DNA from: Faecalibacterium sp. An122
Lineage (GTDB): Bacteria; Bacillota; Clostridia; Oscillospirales; Ruminococcaceae
Assembly (NCBI RefSeq): GCF_002160895.1
Contig: NZ_NFLL01000021.1
Location: 1 to 47,150, forward strand
Length of the DNA stretch: 47,150 nucleotides
Direction of reading: 5' to 3'
The stretch's first letter is position 1. Each line of letters starts with the position of its first letter. Of the stretch, positions 1 through 8,064 are shown piece after piece. A program made the position numbers and the translations under genes. Below the pieces are notes generated by a model. It was not told where the DNA came from. It saw only the letters and a program-made list of their open reading frames with translations, and searched no databases.

Positions 1-1
1 G

Positions 2-217
2 GGTGCCCAGTACACCATCCCGCCGACCAAGAATCTGCTTCATCCCTGGAAATATGACCGGCAAATTTACAAGCGCCGGAATGTAATAGAGCGCTATTTT
101 TGCCGCTTGAAAGACTTCAAGCAAATCACTACCCGCTATGATAAGAGAGCGAATTCTTTTCAAGCTTTTCTTTTCCTTGCTGCTTCTACTGTCATTTTCT
201 CCATTTTGCACATATGA
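2..217 (+). mobile_element. C-terminal end of an IS5-family transposase (partial at window edge)
   Basis: An open frame enters from the left edge and ends with TGA at 215-217, giving 71 residues. The segment RNVIERYFCRLKDFKQITTR followed by YDKRANSFQAFLFLAA is typical of the C-terminus of DDE transposases of the IS5 family (IS427-like group); the Glu of VIERYF would be the last acidic residue of the DDE triad. The start and first two acidic residues lie outside the window. After the stop, 218-237 may be the right end of the element, because on the other strand it reads GGTGTATCTGAGAAGTC, similar in style to IS5-group inverted repeats, and it is followed by CTAG (238-241), which fits the YTAR-type target of this family. 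The family is confident; the exact element boundary is inference. Confidence 0.8.
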
Positions 218-237
218 GCCGACTTCTCAGATACACC

Positions 238-1341
238 CTAGGCGAATATTTTGTTGAACCAGCCTCCTACCGCATTGGAAACTGCGGTAGCTGCATTTCC
301 GATGCCTTCCGCAATCGCCTGTCCGCCGTCAAGAATGAAATCCGATGCCCATTCGGTGGCGGTCTTCCCGGTAAAATGTTCAATCAGAGCATTACCGCCG
401 GCAATCACGAGACCACTGGCGGCAGCAACGACCACAGCCGGCGCGGCTACAGTTCCACCGACAGCTGTAACGGCAGCGCCAATCACGGCTTGAATTCCGA
501 TGGAAGCCGCGGTGTCCACTACTGTTTCAACAACAGTTTCTGCGACCACACGGCCGTCAGACATGCTTCCGCCGGATGCGGCTTGTTCTTCTTTATTGCT
601 GAACCAGTTGCAGACGCCAGTGATTCCGACGGATACCCAAGAAGGAATAGCATTTTTGATGCCGTTTTTTTCGGTAAAATTGTCCACTGAATTTGTCAGT
701 TGTTTGCGGAAGGGCGAGGTTTTGTTGGTCAGATTATTGATAAACCGGGTTGTAACACTTTTAGCCTTGGAAACATAACCGACAGGCTTGAGTCCAAAAG
801 CGTTTCGGAAAAACCAGCTTGTGGCTGTTTTCCCGCCCACTGCATTGCCAATTTTGGAGTAATTTTTAATGTCCTTGATTAGATCGGAAATGAATTTAAC
901 CCCTTTAGAACCAGGTTTGACGTAATCCGCCCAGCTTGAGGCGTTTTTGAATCCGTTGATTATATCATAAATGCTTTTGCCATAGTTGGAACCGGCTATG
1001 AGTGTGCCGAGGCTGATCCAGGTGGCAAATTCATTATCAGAAGACTGCGTAGGTGCTATTTTACGAGTATCGTTGTTTTGATTCTGGTCCAGCTTTTGAT
1101 AGGTGTCATAGGCTTGCTGGAAAAAGGACTGATAACTTTTCAGGGCCTGCTGATAGTTTTCCAGGCTGCCGGACAAACGGGAAGCAATAGAATTGATGTC
1201 AGACTGGCATTTAATATCCCAGTCGAGGCTTTTGACAGTGTTTGAGAAGTTGTCCTGAATCTCGTTGACTTGTGAACCGACCGCAGTCCAAGCGTCCCCC
1301 AGCTGCTTCATGCCCGCAAATTGTACATATATACGCGGCAT
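238..1341 (-). CDS. WXG100-like type VII secretion effector with glycine-rich hydrophobic C-terminus
   Basis: 367 residues from the ATG at 1341. An ATG eight codons upstream is also open, but the GAGGAG motif lies 9 nt before this one. Residues 1-90 are a helical, Gln/Ser/Tyr-rich domain of WXG100/LXG type beginning MPRIYVQFAGMKQLG, as in proteins exported by T7SSb. The middle is mixed and basic. Residues about 255-330 are rich in Ala, Gly and Val with GxxxG-like spacing, suggesting a membrane-inserting or pore-forming segment as in some LXG toxins; no enzymatic toxin motif is seen. It is last in the minus-strand T7SS cluster, 83 bp after a WXG100 gene. No cognate immunity gene follows, because a transposase end abuts the stop codon. 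T7SS substrate is likely; toxin activity is inference. Confidence 0.65.
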   Translation of the reverse strand: MPRIYVQFAGMKQLGDAWTAVGSQVNEIQDNFSNTVKSLDWDIKCQSDINSIASRLSGSLENYQQALKSYQSFFQQAYDTYQKLDQNQNNDTRKIAPTQSSDNEFATWISLGTLIAGSNYGKSIYDIINGFKNASSWADYVKPGSKGVKFISDLIKDIKNYSKIGNAVGGKTATSWFFRNAFGLKPVGYVSKAKSVTTRFINNLTNKTSPFRKQLTNSVDNFTEKNGIKNAIPSWVSVGITGVCNWFSNKEEQAASGGSMSDGRVVAETVVETVVDTAASIGIQAVIGAAVTAVGGTVAAPAVVVAAASGLVIAGGNALIEHFTGKTATEWASDFILDGGQAIAEGIGNAATAVSNAVGGWFNKIFA

Positions 1342-1424
1342 ACATGACGTCTCCTCTCTATCCATACCAGACAGCCCGGCCCAAAGGCCGGGCGTGCCGG
1401 ATGGTTACATGATGCCGTGCAATA

Positions 1425-1730
1425 TCAGAAAACTTTGCCCTGTTCCTGTGCCATCTGAGTGCCCTGCTGCTCTACGGCCTCGTAGTTTTCCGCAGCAGTG
1501 GTCAGGAAAGTGCTGTAGTTGATCATGTCAATCTTGAAGGTTTCAAAGATCGTCTGCATACTAGCAAACTGCTTCTTTTCGGTTTCGATGGTGGTACCCT
1601 TCATGCTGCCGGCGGTGTTGTTGACTTCCTGCAGCATTTCCGTGTAAAGGGTTAAGATTTTATCGCCTACCGTTTTGATATTCTGGGCCTTGTCACGCAT
1701 GACCTAGGAATCCACTACAACCTGTGCCAT
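1425..1730 (-). pseudogene. WXG100 family protein gene with in-frame amber stop at codon 9
   Basis: The natural start is the ATG at 1730, preceded by GAAAGGAG 10 nt upstream, encoding MAQVVVDS and then TAG (1706-1704). The same frame continues with VMRDKAQNIKTVGDKIL to a stop at 1425. The body is a typical small helical hairpin of the WXG100 class (about 100 residues), so a sense codon seems to have mutated to TAG. A second in-frame ATG lies one codon after the stop (1700), so termination-reinitiation could still yield a 91-residue protein lacking the first ten residues. No good Shine-Dalgarno site precedes that ATG. Its leader resembles that of the next WXG100 gene (both have GTTTTGAAAGGAG), suggesting duplication. 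Interruption is seen directly; loss of function is inferred. Confidence 0.75.
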
Positions 1731-1773
1731 ATTCAAAGTACTCCTTTCAAAACAATACGCCTGTAAAATGTGT

Positions 1774-2085
1774 TTATCGGCCGGTGCTGAGGTTGCTGGC
1801 AACCTGTTTCAGATTGTTTTCACTGCTGCGCAGATCGCTGACATATTTCCGGAGGAAAGCCACATAATTGTCCAGAGCCTTTTTGGCAGCGGTAAAATTG
1901 TTCTGATAGTTCTGAATTCGCTGGTTGAAGGTCTGACTGGCTTCACCTTTATAGCTGACGTTCAGGTCAGAGACGGCAGTGTAGATGCTTTTGTATGTAG
2001 TGGCAAATTCGTTTGCTTTGGCCTCAATGGTAGAGGCGGAGCGCTCCAGGGTTTCAGGTGTAACGTCAAAAATAGTGGATGCCAT
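1774..2085 (-). CDS. WXG100 family T7SS substrate (variant YKG turn)
   Basis: 103 residues starting MASTIFDVTPETLERSAST. The start at 2085 was chosen over an upstream ATG because AAAGGAG lies 8 nt before it. Two predicted helices are joined by a turn reading YKGEASQTF, where the usual Trp of the W-x-G motif is Tyr. Small dimeric WXG100 proteins are exported by, or act as partners in, the ESX/T7SS pathway. The gene lies between another WXG100 gene and the amber-interrupted copy, in the same direction as the essC remnant. Good match in length and layout; specific partner unknown. Confidence 0.8.
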   Translation of the reverse strand: MASTIFDVTPETLERSASTIEAKANEFATTYKSIYTAVSDLNVSYKGEASQTFNQRIQNYQNNFTAAKKALDNYVAFLRKYVSDLRSSENNLKQVASNLSTGR

Positions 2086-2120
2086 GATAAAATCTCCTTT
2101 CAAAACAGATCATAATGCCA

Positions 2121-2441
2121 TCAGCGGCCAAGGGAAGCACCCAGCGATGCGGCCAAAGAGGCGGCTTTTTCGGCGGCCTCTTCGTCCTCTCTCTGGATCC
2201 TTTTGGCGCAGGTGCGGATTGTGTTGGCCAATGTGGACATCTGGGACCTGGTCTGGCTCATTTCGCTGCGCAGGGCCACCAGCTTGGCTAAAAAGGCTTC
2301 TGCAGCTTCACCTTTCCAGATACTGCGGCAATCCTGTTCCATTTGCTGCAATTTTTGAATCTGACTGGCCAGCTGACTGGCCTGGTCGGATATTTCGTCC
2401 GCCTGAGACATGACCTTGGAATAGTTAATCCGGAATTTCAT
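2121..2441 (-). CDS. WXG100 family T7SS protein with canonical WKG motif
   Basis: 106 residues starting MKFRINYSKVMSQADEISDQ. The start is supported by AAAGGAGG about 10 nt upstream. The turn between the two helices carries the canonical W-x-G signature (IWKGEAAEAFLAKL, near residue 42), the hallmark of EsxA-like proteins secreted through the EssC/YukBA motor. The C-terminus is Ala/Glu-rich and helical. It lies 19 bp downstream of the YukD-like gene. Among the three WXG100 genes here it has the most standard signature, so it is the best candidate for the EsxA/YukE equivalent. Confidence 0.85.
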   Translation of the reverse strand: MKFRINYSKVMSQADEISDQASQLASQIQKLQQMEQDCRSIWKGEAAEAFLAKLVALRSEMSQTRSQMSTLANTIRTCAKRIQREDEEAAEKAASLAASLGASLGR

Positions 2442-2460
2442 CTTGCCGATTCCTCCTTTG

Positions 2461-2709
2461 TTACATCAAAACCAACTGCGCTCCGTCTGTAATACCCAGC
2501 TGCCGGAAGCTGCATTCCTGGCGCAGGACAGTGCCGTCGGCCTTATCAAAAAGAGACAGCTCCTCCGCACCTTGCTGCACGCCGTATTCTGAGCATAAAA
2601 TGCGGGCCATCAGCTGCTGCACGTGAGCGACAGACAGCGAGTCCGGCACGATGAAATCGTAGATGTTGCCCAAAGCAGGAACAGTGACGGCAACCGATAT
2701 TTTTTTCAT
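2461..2709 (-). CDS. YukD/EsaB-like ubiquitin-fold protein of type VII secretion
   Basis: 82 residues from the ATG at 2709, or 86 from an ATG at 2721 that overlaps the upstream stop; neither start has a strong Shine-Dalgarno site. The beginning MKKISVAVTVPALGNIYDFI and the ending LRQECSFRQLGITDGAQLVL have the beta-grasp pattern of YukD/EsaB proteins (usually 75-85 residues), cytosolic components that accompany essC and WXG100 genes in T7SSb loci. The position between the essC tail and WXG100 genes supports this call. In S. aureus EsaB influences substrate production and export; the role here is inferred. Confidence 0.75.
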   Translation of the reverse strand: MKKISVAVTVPALGNIYDFIVPDSLSVAHVQQLMARILCSEYGVQQGAEELSLFDKADGTVLRQECSFRQLGITDGAQLVLM

Positions 2710-2714
2710 GGAAA

Positions 2715-3500
2715 TCACCATCCAATTTCTACAGCTTTGCCGCCGGCCAAAAAATAGCCGGTATCTTTGCGGGCTTGATGGATCACCGGCAGTGTACCAA
2801 TTGCGGCTGCTGCTTCATAGCAGCCCGGAGCAATCAGATAATTTTCCACGCCGGAAACCAGATTGATGAACAGGCTGTCCAAATTGTATCCACCATTTAC
2901 ATCGAAGCCGCAAATAAAGCTGATCCCATATTTGGGGCTGTCAATATAGCGGAATACTTTCCGCAGAAAAGCGGCTTGCTGATCCGTTATTTCATCGAAG
3001 AAAGCGTGAAATTCTGCAATCAGCACAAAGAGATGACGGCTGCGGCTGGTTTCATCTTCTAGCCTGCAGTTGAGCTCAGGCTTCAGGAGTTCAATCCAGT
3101 TATCCAGATCTTCTGAGCTTTGAATGTAACGGCATGCGGGAAAAGCCTGTGCAGCAGGCGCGAGTATCCCGGAGCGACTGTCGATCAGCACAACGTCTCG
3201 ATTCTCCTGCATAAAAATGGAGCGGAGCGTTTCCTGGAACCGGTCAGTCAGAGCGTTCTGGTTTGCTGCGCAGATACAGACATTGCTGCTTTCCTCCAGG
3301 GAAATTCCATACAGCATGGCGCCGGACAGAGAAGCTGCTAAGATCAGATTTTCGGCACTGTCCTCACAGGGATCGAGGCGGGGAAGAGTGGGCAGCGGAG
3401 AAGAATTTAGTGTCTGGAAAGAAGTTTCCTGAATAGAATCTTGTCCAGCGTCCAGCTTAAGGGGCAGGGGACCATGCCATTCCTCTGCAATCTTTTTGTA
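2715..3500 (-). pseudogene. 3' fragment of essC (third, degenerate ATPase domain)
   Basis: This frame is open from about 3500 to the TGA at 2717-2715. It reads YKKIAEEWHGPLPLKLDAGQ and then a 200-residue stretch from MLYGISLEESSNVCICAANQ. The EEWHGPLP segment matches the linker that normally precedes the last ATPase domain of EssC/YukBA. The domain lacks a usable Walker A site, which is common for the third domain in this family. The frame is shifted relative to the 5' fragment that starts at 5338, so the two cannot make one protein without frameshifting. A start at the internal ATG at 3317 has no clear ribosome site. Together the two pieces lack the central two ATPase domains. Confidence 0.75.
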
Positions 3501-5338
3501 CTGTTTACAGTATCGCTCTGCACAATTGTTTTGCAGGAACGTGGCAGCTCTGTGATGTCCCCATAAGCAAACAGAGTGGTGATTCCGGCATCGTTTTGAG
3601 GGTCATTCAGATAGCGCAGCAGCGCTTCTCTTTCGATCAGGGCTGGATGCATGACCACCACCACATAATGGGGAACAGAGAGTTTCTTTTTGCTTTCCTG
3701 GTTTTTGCGGTTTTGGATTTCCTCGTCGATGGAGTTGAAAACAAAATGTACTTCCTCTGGTGTAGTGGCGAAATAACGAACTTTTTTGTCGTCACTCCAG
3801 ACATGTGGCACATCTTTGAACAGCTCAAAACGGTGAACTTGCTGGGGTGGAACAATCAACACCATCTTGACCTCATTGTAAGGATGCAGGGCGATGATGT
3901 TGAGAATTATGGACTCCAGCAGGGAGTGCACATTTTCTTCGTCGCCAATCATGCCGATGGTCTGGCTGCTGGCCAGATCCAAAGTCATGGGGACGTCTGA
4001 CAGCACGCTGTATTTTTGAGCCAACTGACCGGGCAGAGCGCTCAGCGGGTCGGGGTGCAGCTGAAACCCGACCTTGGGGATTTTGATTTTTAAATTGAAA
4101 GGTCGGTTGCCGATGCCCAGACGCACCCTCAGAAAGTCTTCATCCTGCGCCGAACGTTCCCACAGCCGCAGTCGGTTGACTTCATTGTCCAGCATGGCAC
4201 AGAGAGTTTCCGGGGGAGGATTCAAGGTTTGACCCAACAGTTTGACGGCATGGCTTTCTTTTTCGGACAGGATTTTGTCAATCCCCTGGATGTAGGCCGT
4301 ATAGCGTTCTTCCCGATATTTTGTCTCAGCGGCAAGATTCTTTTTCTGGTAATTCCGCAGAAGGGTGGGCCACAACAAGGAGCCCAGCAGCATACCTACT
4401 GCCATTACGCCGCTGGTCACGACTGAAGCGGTACTTCCGCCGTTGAGGGCATTGGCAACCGAGACGCCGACGCTGACCAGCATAACCAGCGACATGGTGA
4501 GGCTAGGGCCGATGGACAAAAGGAGGGGCGTTTTATCCATAGAAGGAGGAGAGGGCGGGCCGTCAACTTCTATTTCTTCGGGCTCCAGCGTGCGGGAAAC
4601 GCGGGGAGTAATGATAAAATAACTTTCTTTTTCTTTCCGTGGTTTCGGAGATTTCAGCGGCCAGTCCTGGGCTTCCGGCAGGAAAGTTTCTATGCACAAG
4701 TCCCGAATGGCGACAATATTGCCGCCCAGATAAACCATTGAAAATCCCATGAAAGCAAGCTCGTCAAAGGGCTCCAGCTTCCGGGAATGTACAGCCTTGC
4801 CGTTAACATAAATGCCTGCGGTTCGTTTTAAGTCTTCGACATAAACACAGTTCTGGTCATCTACCCGGACAGCAACCTGTTTCTCTCTGGAAATATAATT
4901 GCTCAAGGTGAATACAATATCATTTTGCGCTCCGCGGCCAATATAAATATTGCTGCCTTTGGGCAAATAATATTTCTTGTAGGCAAGCGAAAGGGCGGAT
5001 CTGGCAATAAAGATCACCTTTAGCTTCACTGTGCCGTTTGAATCTTTGAATGTAATATAATCGCCGTTTTTTAAAGTGTGTTCACGGCACGCTTGATGGT
5101 CAATTTCCGCCTGGAAAAGACTGTTGTGTTCAAGCCGCAGAACATAGCTGGAAACAGACTCGGTTTCCTCTTGAAAAAAGGGTAAAACAAATCCATCCGG
5201 CAGGCCCAAAGTGTCATGGTACAGTGCGTTGGTACGGTTCTCCACTACTTTGCTCAGCAACTGGGAGATCATATGGTTTCCGATGAAGAAGATTGCCAGA
5301 AAATCTGTAACAGACCTATTTTTCTCCGTTTGAGCCAT
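3407..5338 (-). pseudogene. essC: 5' fragment of essC (FHA domains, membrane anchor, D0 domain)
   Basis: 643 codons from the ATG at 5338 (AAAAAGGAG just upstream). In order: an N-terminal FHA-like domain (about 1-110), a second FHA domain (about 118-215, with IYIGRGAQNDIVF and YISREKQ), a Pro-rich linker, two hydrophobic segments (about 272-325) and an EssC D0-like domain ending near residue 610 (IALHPYNEVKMVLIV, TLFAYGDITELP). The full-length T7SSb motor is about 1,400-1,500 residues with three FtsK/SpoIIIE ATPase domains. Here domains 1 and 2 are absent, and the last 30 or so codons run out of frame over the start of the third-domain segment. No Walker A motif remains, so the product should not power secretion. 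It heads the minus-strand T7SS cluster. Confidence 0.8.
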
Positions 5339-5881
5339 GCCATATACTCCTTTTTAATATATATCGTTCGTTGACGCTGAAAATGGTGCGGCAGTTTTCG
5401 AATTTACTGTGAAAAGGGATTTTCATTGTATAACAAATCTTTCAAGCCGATTCATTGAATATGTAGTATTTTGCGTGTTCCATGTAATAATTTGCGGAAT
5501 AGATAAAATGCGTTTTAAATACAGCTTTTAAAAATTTACTATATAATAAGGAAGGCGTAGCTACCATGTTTCTGCTGAGCAAAGAGTTGATGCGGACGGG
5601 GAGACACTTTATCTGGAAAGCAGATTGGGTATGCATCTGCATACGGTACGCCATGAGCTGTAAAAGGTTCTGATCAGTAGGAATCCCATTGTCTCAAAAT
5701 CGCCGTGACGGCTTCTCTTTTCCAGGGCAAAAGCCAGCTGCGGGGAATTTTACTTTTATTGATGCAAGTTATGACATTGACGGAACAAGATAATACACTA
5801 TTCATGCAGTTGTGAAAGAAATTTGCTATACTGTGGACGTCAAATCCGATTTGGTACAATTATTTTTCAGGAGGAAAGAGT
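5339..5881. other. AT-rich intergenic region with possible gene remnants
   Basis: No convincing complete gene. Two short plus-strand frames look protein-like but have no supported start: about 5550-5660 (YHVSAEQRVDADGETLYLES, ending LHTVRHEL and stop) and about 5680-5793 (FPGQKPAAGNFTFIDASYDI, ending DGTR and stop). They may be debris of genes lost beside the T7SS locus; neither was recognised. The right end carries the promoter and ribosome site of the next gene. Confidence 0.35.
5777..5804 (+). promoter_or_regulatory. Candidate sigma-A promoter for the 5882 gene
   Basis: TTGACG (5777-5782) and TATTCA (5799-5804) are separated by 16 bp, about 75 bp upstream of the ATG at 5882. AT-rich surroundings make chance matches likely, so this is only a candidate. 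Confidence 0.35.
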
Positions 5882-6223
5882 ATGTTTAAAAGATTGTTTG
5901 GACCAACGACTGCGGATCAGCTTGTTTATCTGGAAAACCGCATCTGGCCTAGCCTGGCGGTTGTTGTCCTCAGTTTTATTGCTTCGTTTTTTGTGAACGG
6001 CGCCCTTGGCATCATTGCGATAGTAATCCTGTACTGGGGCTGGTCGGGTGTCAAAAACTGGTTTGGATTTGCGGCATTTACCACCATTCTGGCAGGTTAT
6101 GACAACCTTATACTGGGCGTGCTGGTAGGCCTGCTTTATTTGCTGGTAGCGTATTTTGCAGGTATTTTTATTTTTCTGCTTGGGGTAGTCCGCTATGGAA
6201 TGCTTAAATTGCAGCATTCCTGA
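5882..6223 (+). CDS. Small integral membrane protein, unknown function
   Basis: 113 residues. AGGAGG lies 8 nt before the ATG. After a short polar N-terminus (MFKRLFGPTTADQLVYLENR) there are three hydrophobic segments, about residues 23-57 (probably two spans) and 72-105, giving a small multi-span inner-membrane protein with a basic C-terminal tip. I do not recognise a family. It lies 68 bp ahead of a membrane-anchored leucine-rich-repeat protein on the same strand and may be cotranscribed with it. Confidence 0.6.
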   Translation: MFKRLFGPTTADQLVYLENRIWPSLAVVVLSFIASFFVNGALGIIAIVILYWGWSGVKNWFGFAAFTTILAGYDNLILGVLVGLLYLLVAYFAGIFIFLLGVVRYGMLKLQHS

Positions 6224-6291
6224 ATATAGCGTCAGCCGCCAGATTTTTTGCGGCTATCTGGTTGCAGCTGGACAGGAGTGAGGGATGGAGT

Positions 6292-6975
6292 ATGTCAGTT
6301 GTATGGGTTTTGATCGTTGTCGTGGCCGCTTTTTTCTTCCTGAAAAGAAGGCCGCCGTTGGAAATTCCACAAGAATCACAGACAGCTGTCAAAGCTTCTG
6401 GTAAGTGTGGACCGGATGCAGAATGGAGGCTGCATGAAGATGGGCAGCTGTACATAACCGGCAACGGATCAATGTATGATTATGAGCCCGAAACAACAGA
6501 ACATCCTGAAAAAATTGCGCCTTGGCATCCGTATCGGCGTGACGTTCATTCGCTTGTTGTGGATCGGGGAATTTCCTGCCTTGGACGGTGGGCCTTTGCA
6601 TATTTTTTCAATATGACCGCAGTTACATTGGCTTGCCGAATTTCTTTTCTGCCTCAGGGATGCTTTTTTGAATGCGAAAGCTTGGATGAAATTGAGATAC
6701 CCAGCGGTGTAAAACGGATCGGAACAAACTGTTTTTTGGATTGCGTTAGTCTGGATACCGTTCATCTGCCCAAGGGATTGCTGGCAATTTTGGACAGTGC
6801 TTTTTGCGGTACAGGACTTGTTCATATCAATCTGCCTGAATCGCTGGAAGAAATTCATTCCTTTGCATTTGGCCACTGTCAATCTCTGAGAGAAATCTCC
6901 ATACCTGATAATGTGAGCTATATTCACGCTGATGCATTCTATCACAGCGGTGTGTGGGTTCCCCCTCGTGGATGA
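6292..6975 (+). CDS. Membrane-anchored BspA-type leucine-rich-repeat protein
   Basis: 227 residues from the ATG at 6292; a TTG ten codons upstream is open but less likely. The N-terminus (MSVVWVLIVVVAAFFFLKRR) is a single membrane anchor. Residues about 40-85 resemble the short preamble found before LRR_5 repeats (GKCGPDAEWRL, ITGNGSMYDY). From about residue 115 there are LRR_5-type repeats, for example LDEIEIPSGVKRIGTNCF, LDTVHLPKGLLAILDSAF and LREISIPDNVSYIHADAF. Such repeats mediate surface or protein-protein contacts in gut Bacillota and Bacteroidota. Only about five repeats are present, fewer than usual. The partner is unknown. Confidence 0.75.
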   Translation: MSVVWVLIVVVAAFFFLKRRPPLEIPQESQTAVKASGKCGPDAEWRLHEDGQLYITGNGSMYDYEPETTEHPEKIAPWHPYRRDVHSLVVDRGISCLGRWAFAYFFNMTAVTLACRISFLPQGCFFECESLDEIEIPSGVKRIGTNCFLDCVSLDTVHLPKGLLAILDSAFCGTGLVHINLPESLEEIHSFAFGHCQSLREISIPDNVSYIHADAFYHSGVWVPPRG

Positions 6976-7015
6976 AGCCTATATGGTTTCTGAATGTTTT
7001 TAAAGGACAGATAAA

Positions 7016-7058
7016 AGAAAGCCAGGTTTTCCTTTTGTAGGAAAACCTGGCTTATTCT
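7016..7058 (+). terminator. Rho-independent terminator after the LRR gene
   Basis: Perfect 12-bp stem GCCAGGTTTTCC (7021-7032) and GGAAAACCTGGC (7040-7051) with a 7-nt loop, followed by a moderately T-rich tract. A-rich sequence on the left could let it act in both directions, ending the minus-strand gene at 7105 as well. Confidence 0.8.
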
Positions 7059-7104
7059 CATTTTGAGAGGAAAGAAAACTGGTTTCTGCTCTATGAGCAT
7101 GAAT

Positions 7105-7596
7105 TTAGTGCAGGATATTCTGGATCATAGCAGTGTTTTTGAAGTACAGGAAACATAGATAGGCGATGGAAGCGAAAATGTTGAATAGAATTCTTGGGCC
7201 AAGGTTTCTTTCAAAGAGGAAATGACTGGCTTTTAAGATGAAAAAACTGGGAAGAAAGTAAAGCCCTGCCAATATAGGTATATCGATGATATATAAGACG
7301 AAACTAAGCATTCCGCGCAAACCGTTTATGCTCAACATCCCGGCCCATTTAAATAGAATAAGTACCAGCCCCATATAAAAGGGAACGAAAGGAAAGGCCT
7401 CGGAAACTCTTAAGGTGCGCTCTCCGCGTTCAGAGTGAGAATATACTGCCATAAAAATAATAATCCAGATTACTACAGAGATGGGAACAATGTTTTCGGC
7501 AATCCAAAGAACCGCCTGCATGCCGATTCCAAGAAGGCCAAGCGCAGTCATAAGTAAAAAGATAACGAAAGAAGCTGGAATGAAATAAATAATCAT
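7105..7596 (-). CDS. Hypothetical four-span membrane protein
   Basis: 163 residues; AAAGGG lies 7 nt before the ATG at 7596. Hydrophobic segments at about 2-25, 32-52, 70-92 and 95-125, with a last one near 140-157, make it an integral membrane protein. A polar loop (YSHSERGERTLRVSEAF) sits between spans two and three. No catalytic motif or known family was recognised. It is transcribed alone and convergently with the LRR gene, sharing the hairpin at 7016-7058. Confidence 0.55.
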   Translation of the reverse strand: MIIYFIPASFVIFLLMTALGLLGIGMQAVLWIAENIVPISVVIWIIIFMAVYSHSERGERTLRVSEAFPFVPFYMGLVLILFKWAGMLSINGLRGMLSFVLYIIDIPILAGLYFLPSFFILKASHFLFERNLGPRILFNIFASIAYLCFLYFKNTAMIQNILH

Positions 7597-8064
7597 ATCA
7601 TAACCCTTTCCATTGGAGCTGAGATGAAAATATATATTGAGATCATGATGGATTGATCATAAATCAAAAAACCGAAAAAGTCAATATAAATATCTTGCTG
7701 CAGGAGCATGACAACAGAGAGTAAATGGGTTTGCTGGCTCTGACTACAAACCAATTCTGCATCTGGTTTTGTTCTTTTAAAACAATATTAAGAAGATATC
7801 TGCGCCCTACTCGAGAGCAGCTGAATTTATTCTTGTTCTGTCGGGCGGAACTGCTTGATAAATGGAACTCGAGCAGGGAATTTCGGCTGAGGAATGTCTG
7901 CGAGATGGGATGAATTTCGATAGAAACTGTAAACCGTTACATGAAACCTGCATAATATGACGGATTCAATGACTTGACACAGTGGATTTGTTATAATTTT
8001 ATAAATTTCTGTGGAGTTTTTATGAGATAAACGATCGACATTGAAATGGTGAAGGTGAAGTAAG
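7597..8064. other. Intergenic region upstream of the five-gene operon
   Basis: AT-rich and without a supportable gene. A 62-codon plus-strand frame at 7725-7913 has no ribosome site and no recognisable product. The only functional signal seen is the promoter-like sequence near 7974-8003. Confidence 0.5.
7974..8003 (+). promoter_or_regulatory. Candidate promoter of the repeat-protein/VirD4-like operon
   Basis: A consensus -35 box TTGACA (7974-7979) is followed 18 bp later by TTTATA (7998-8003). A perfect TATAAT at 7992-7997 is only 12 bp from the -35, too close for a normal promoter, so the -10 assignment is uncertain. It lies about 60 bp before the first gene. Confidence 0.45.

Noticed and set aside
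7725-7913. 62-codon plus-strand open frame
   Set aside because: No ribosome site, odd composition and no recognisable product; treated as intergenic.
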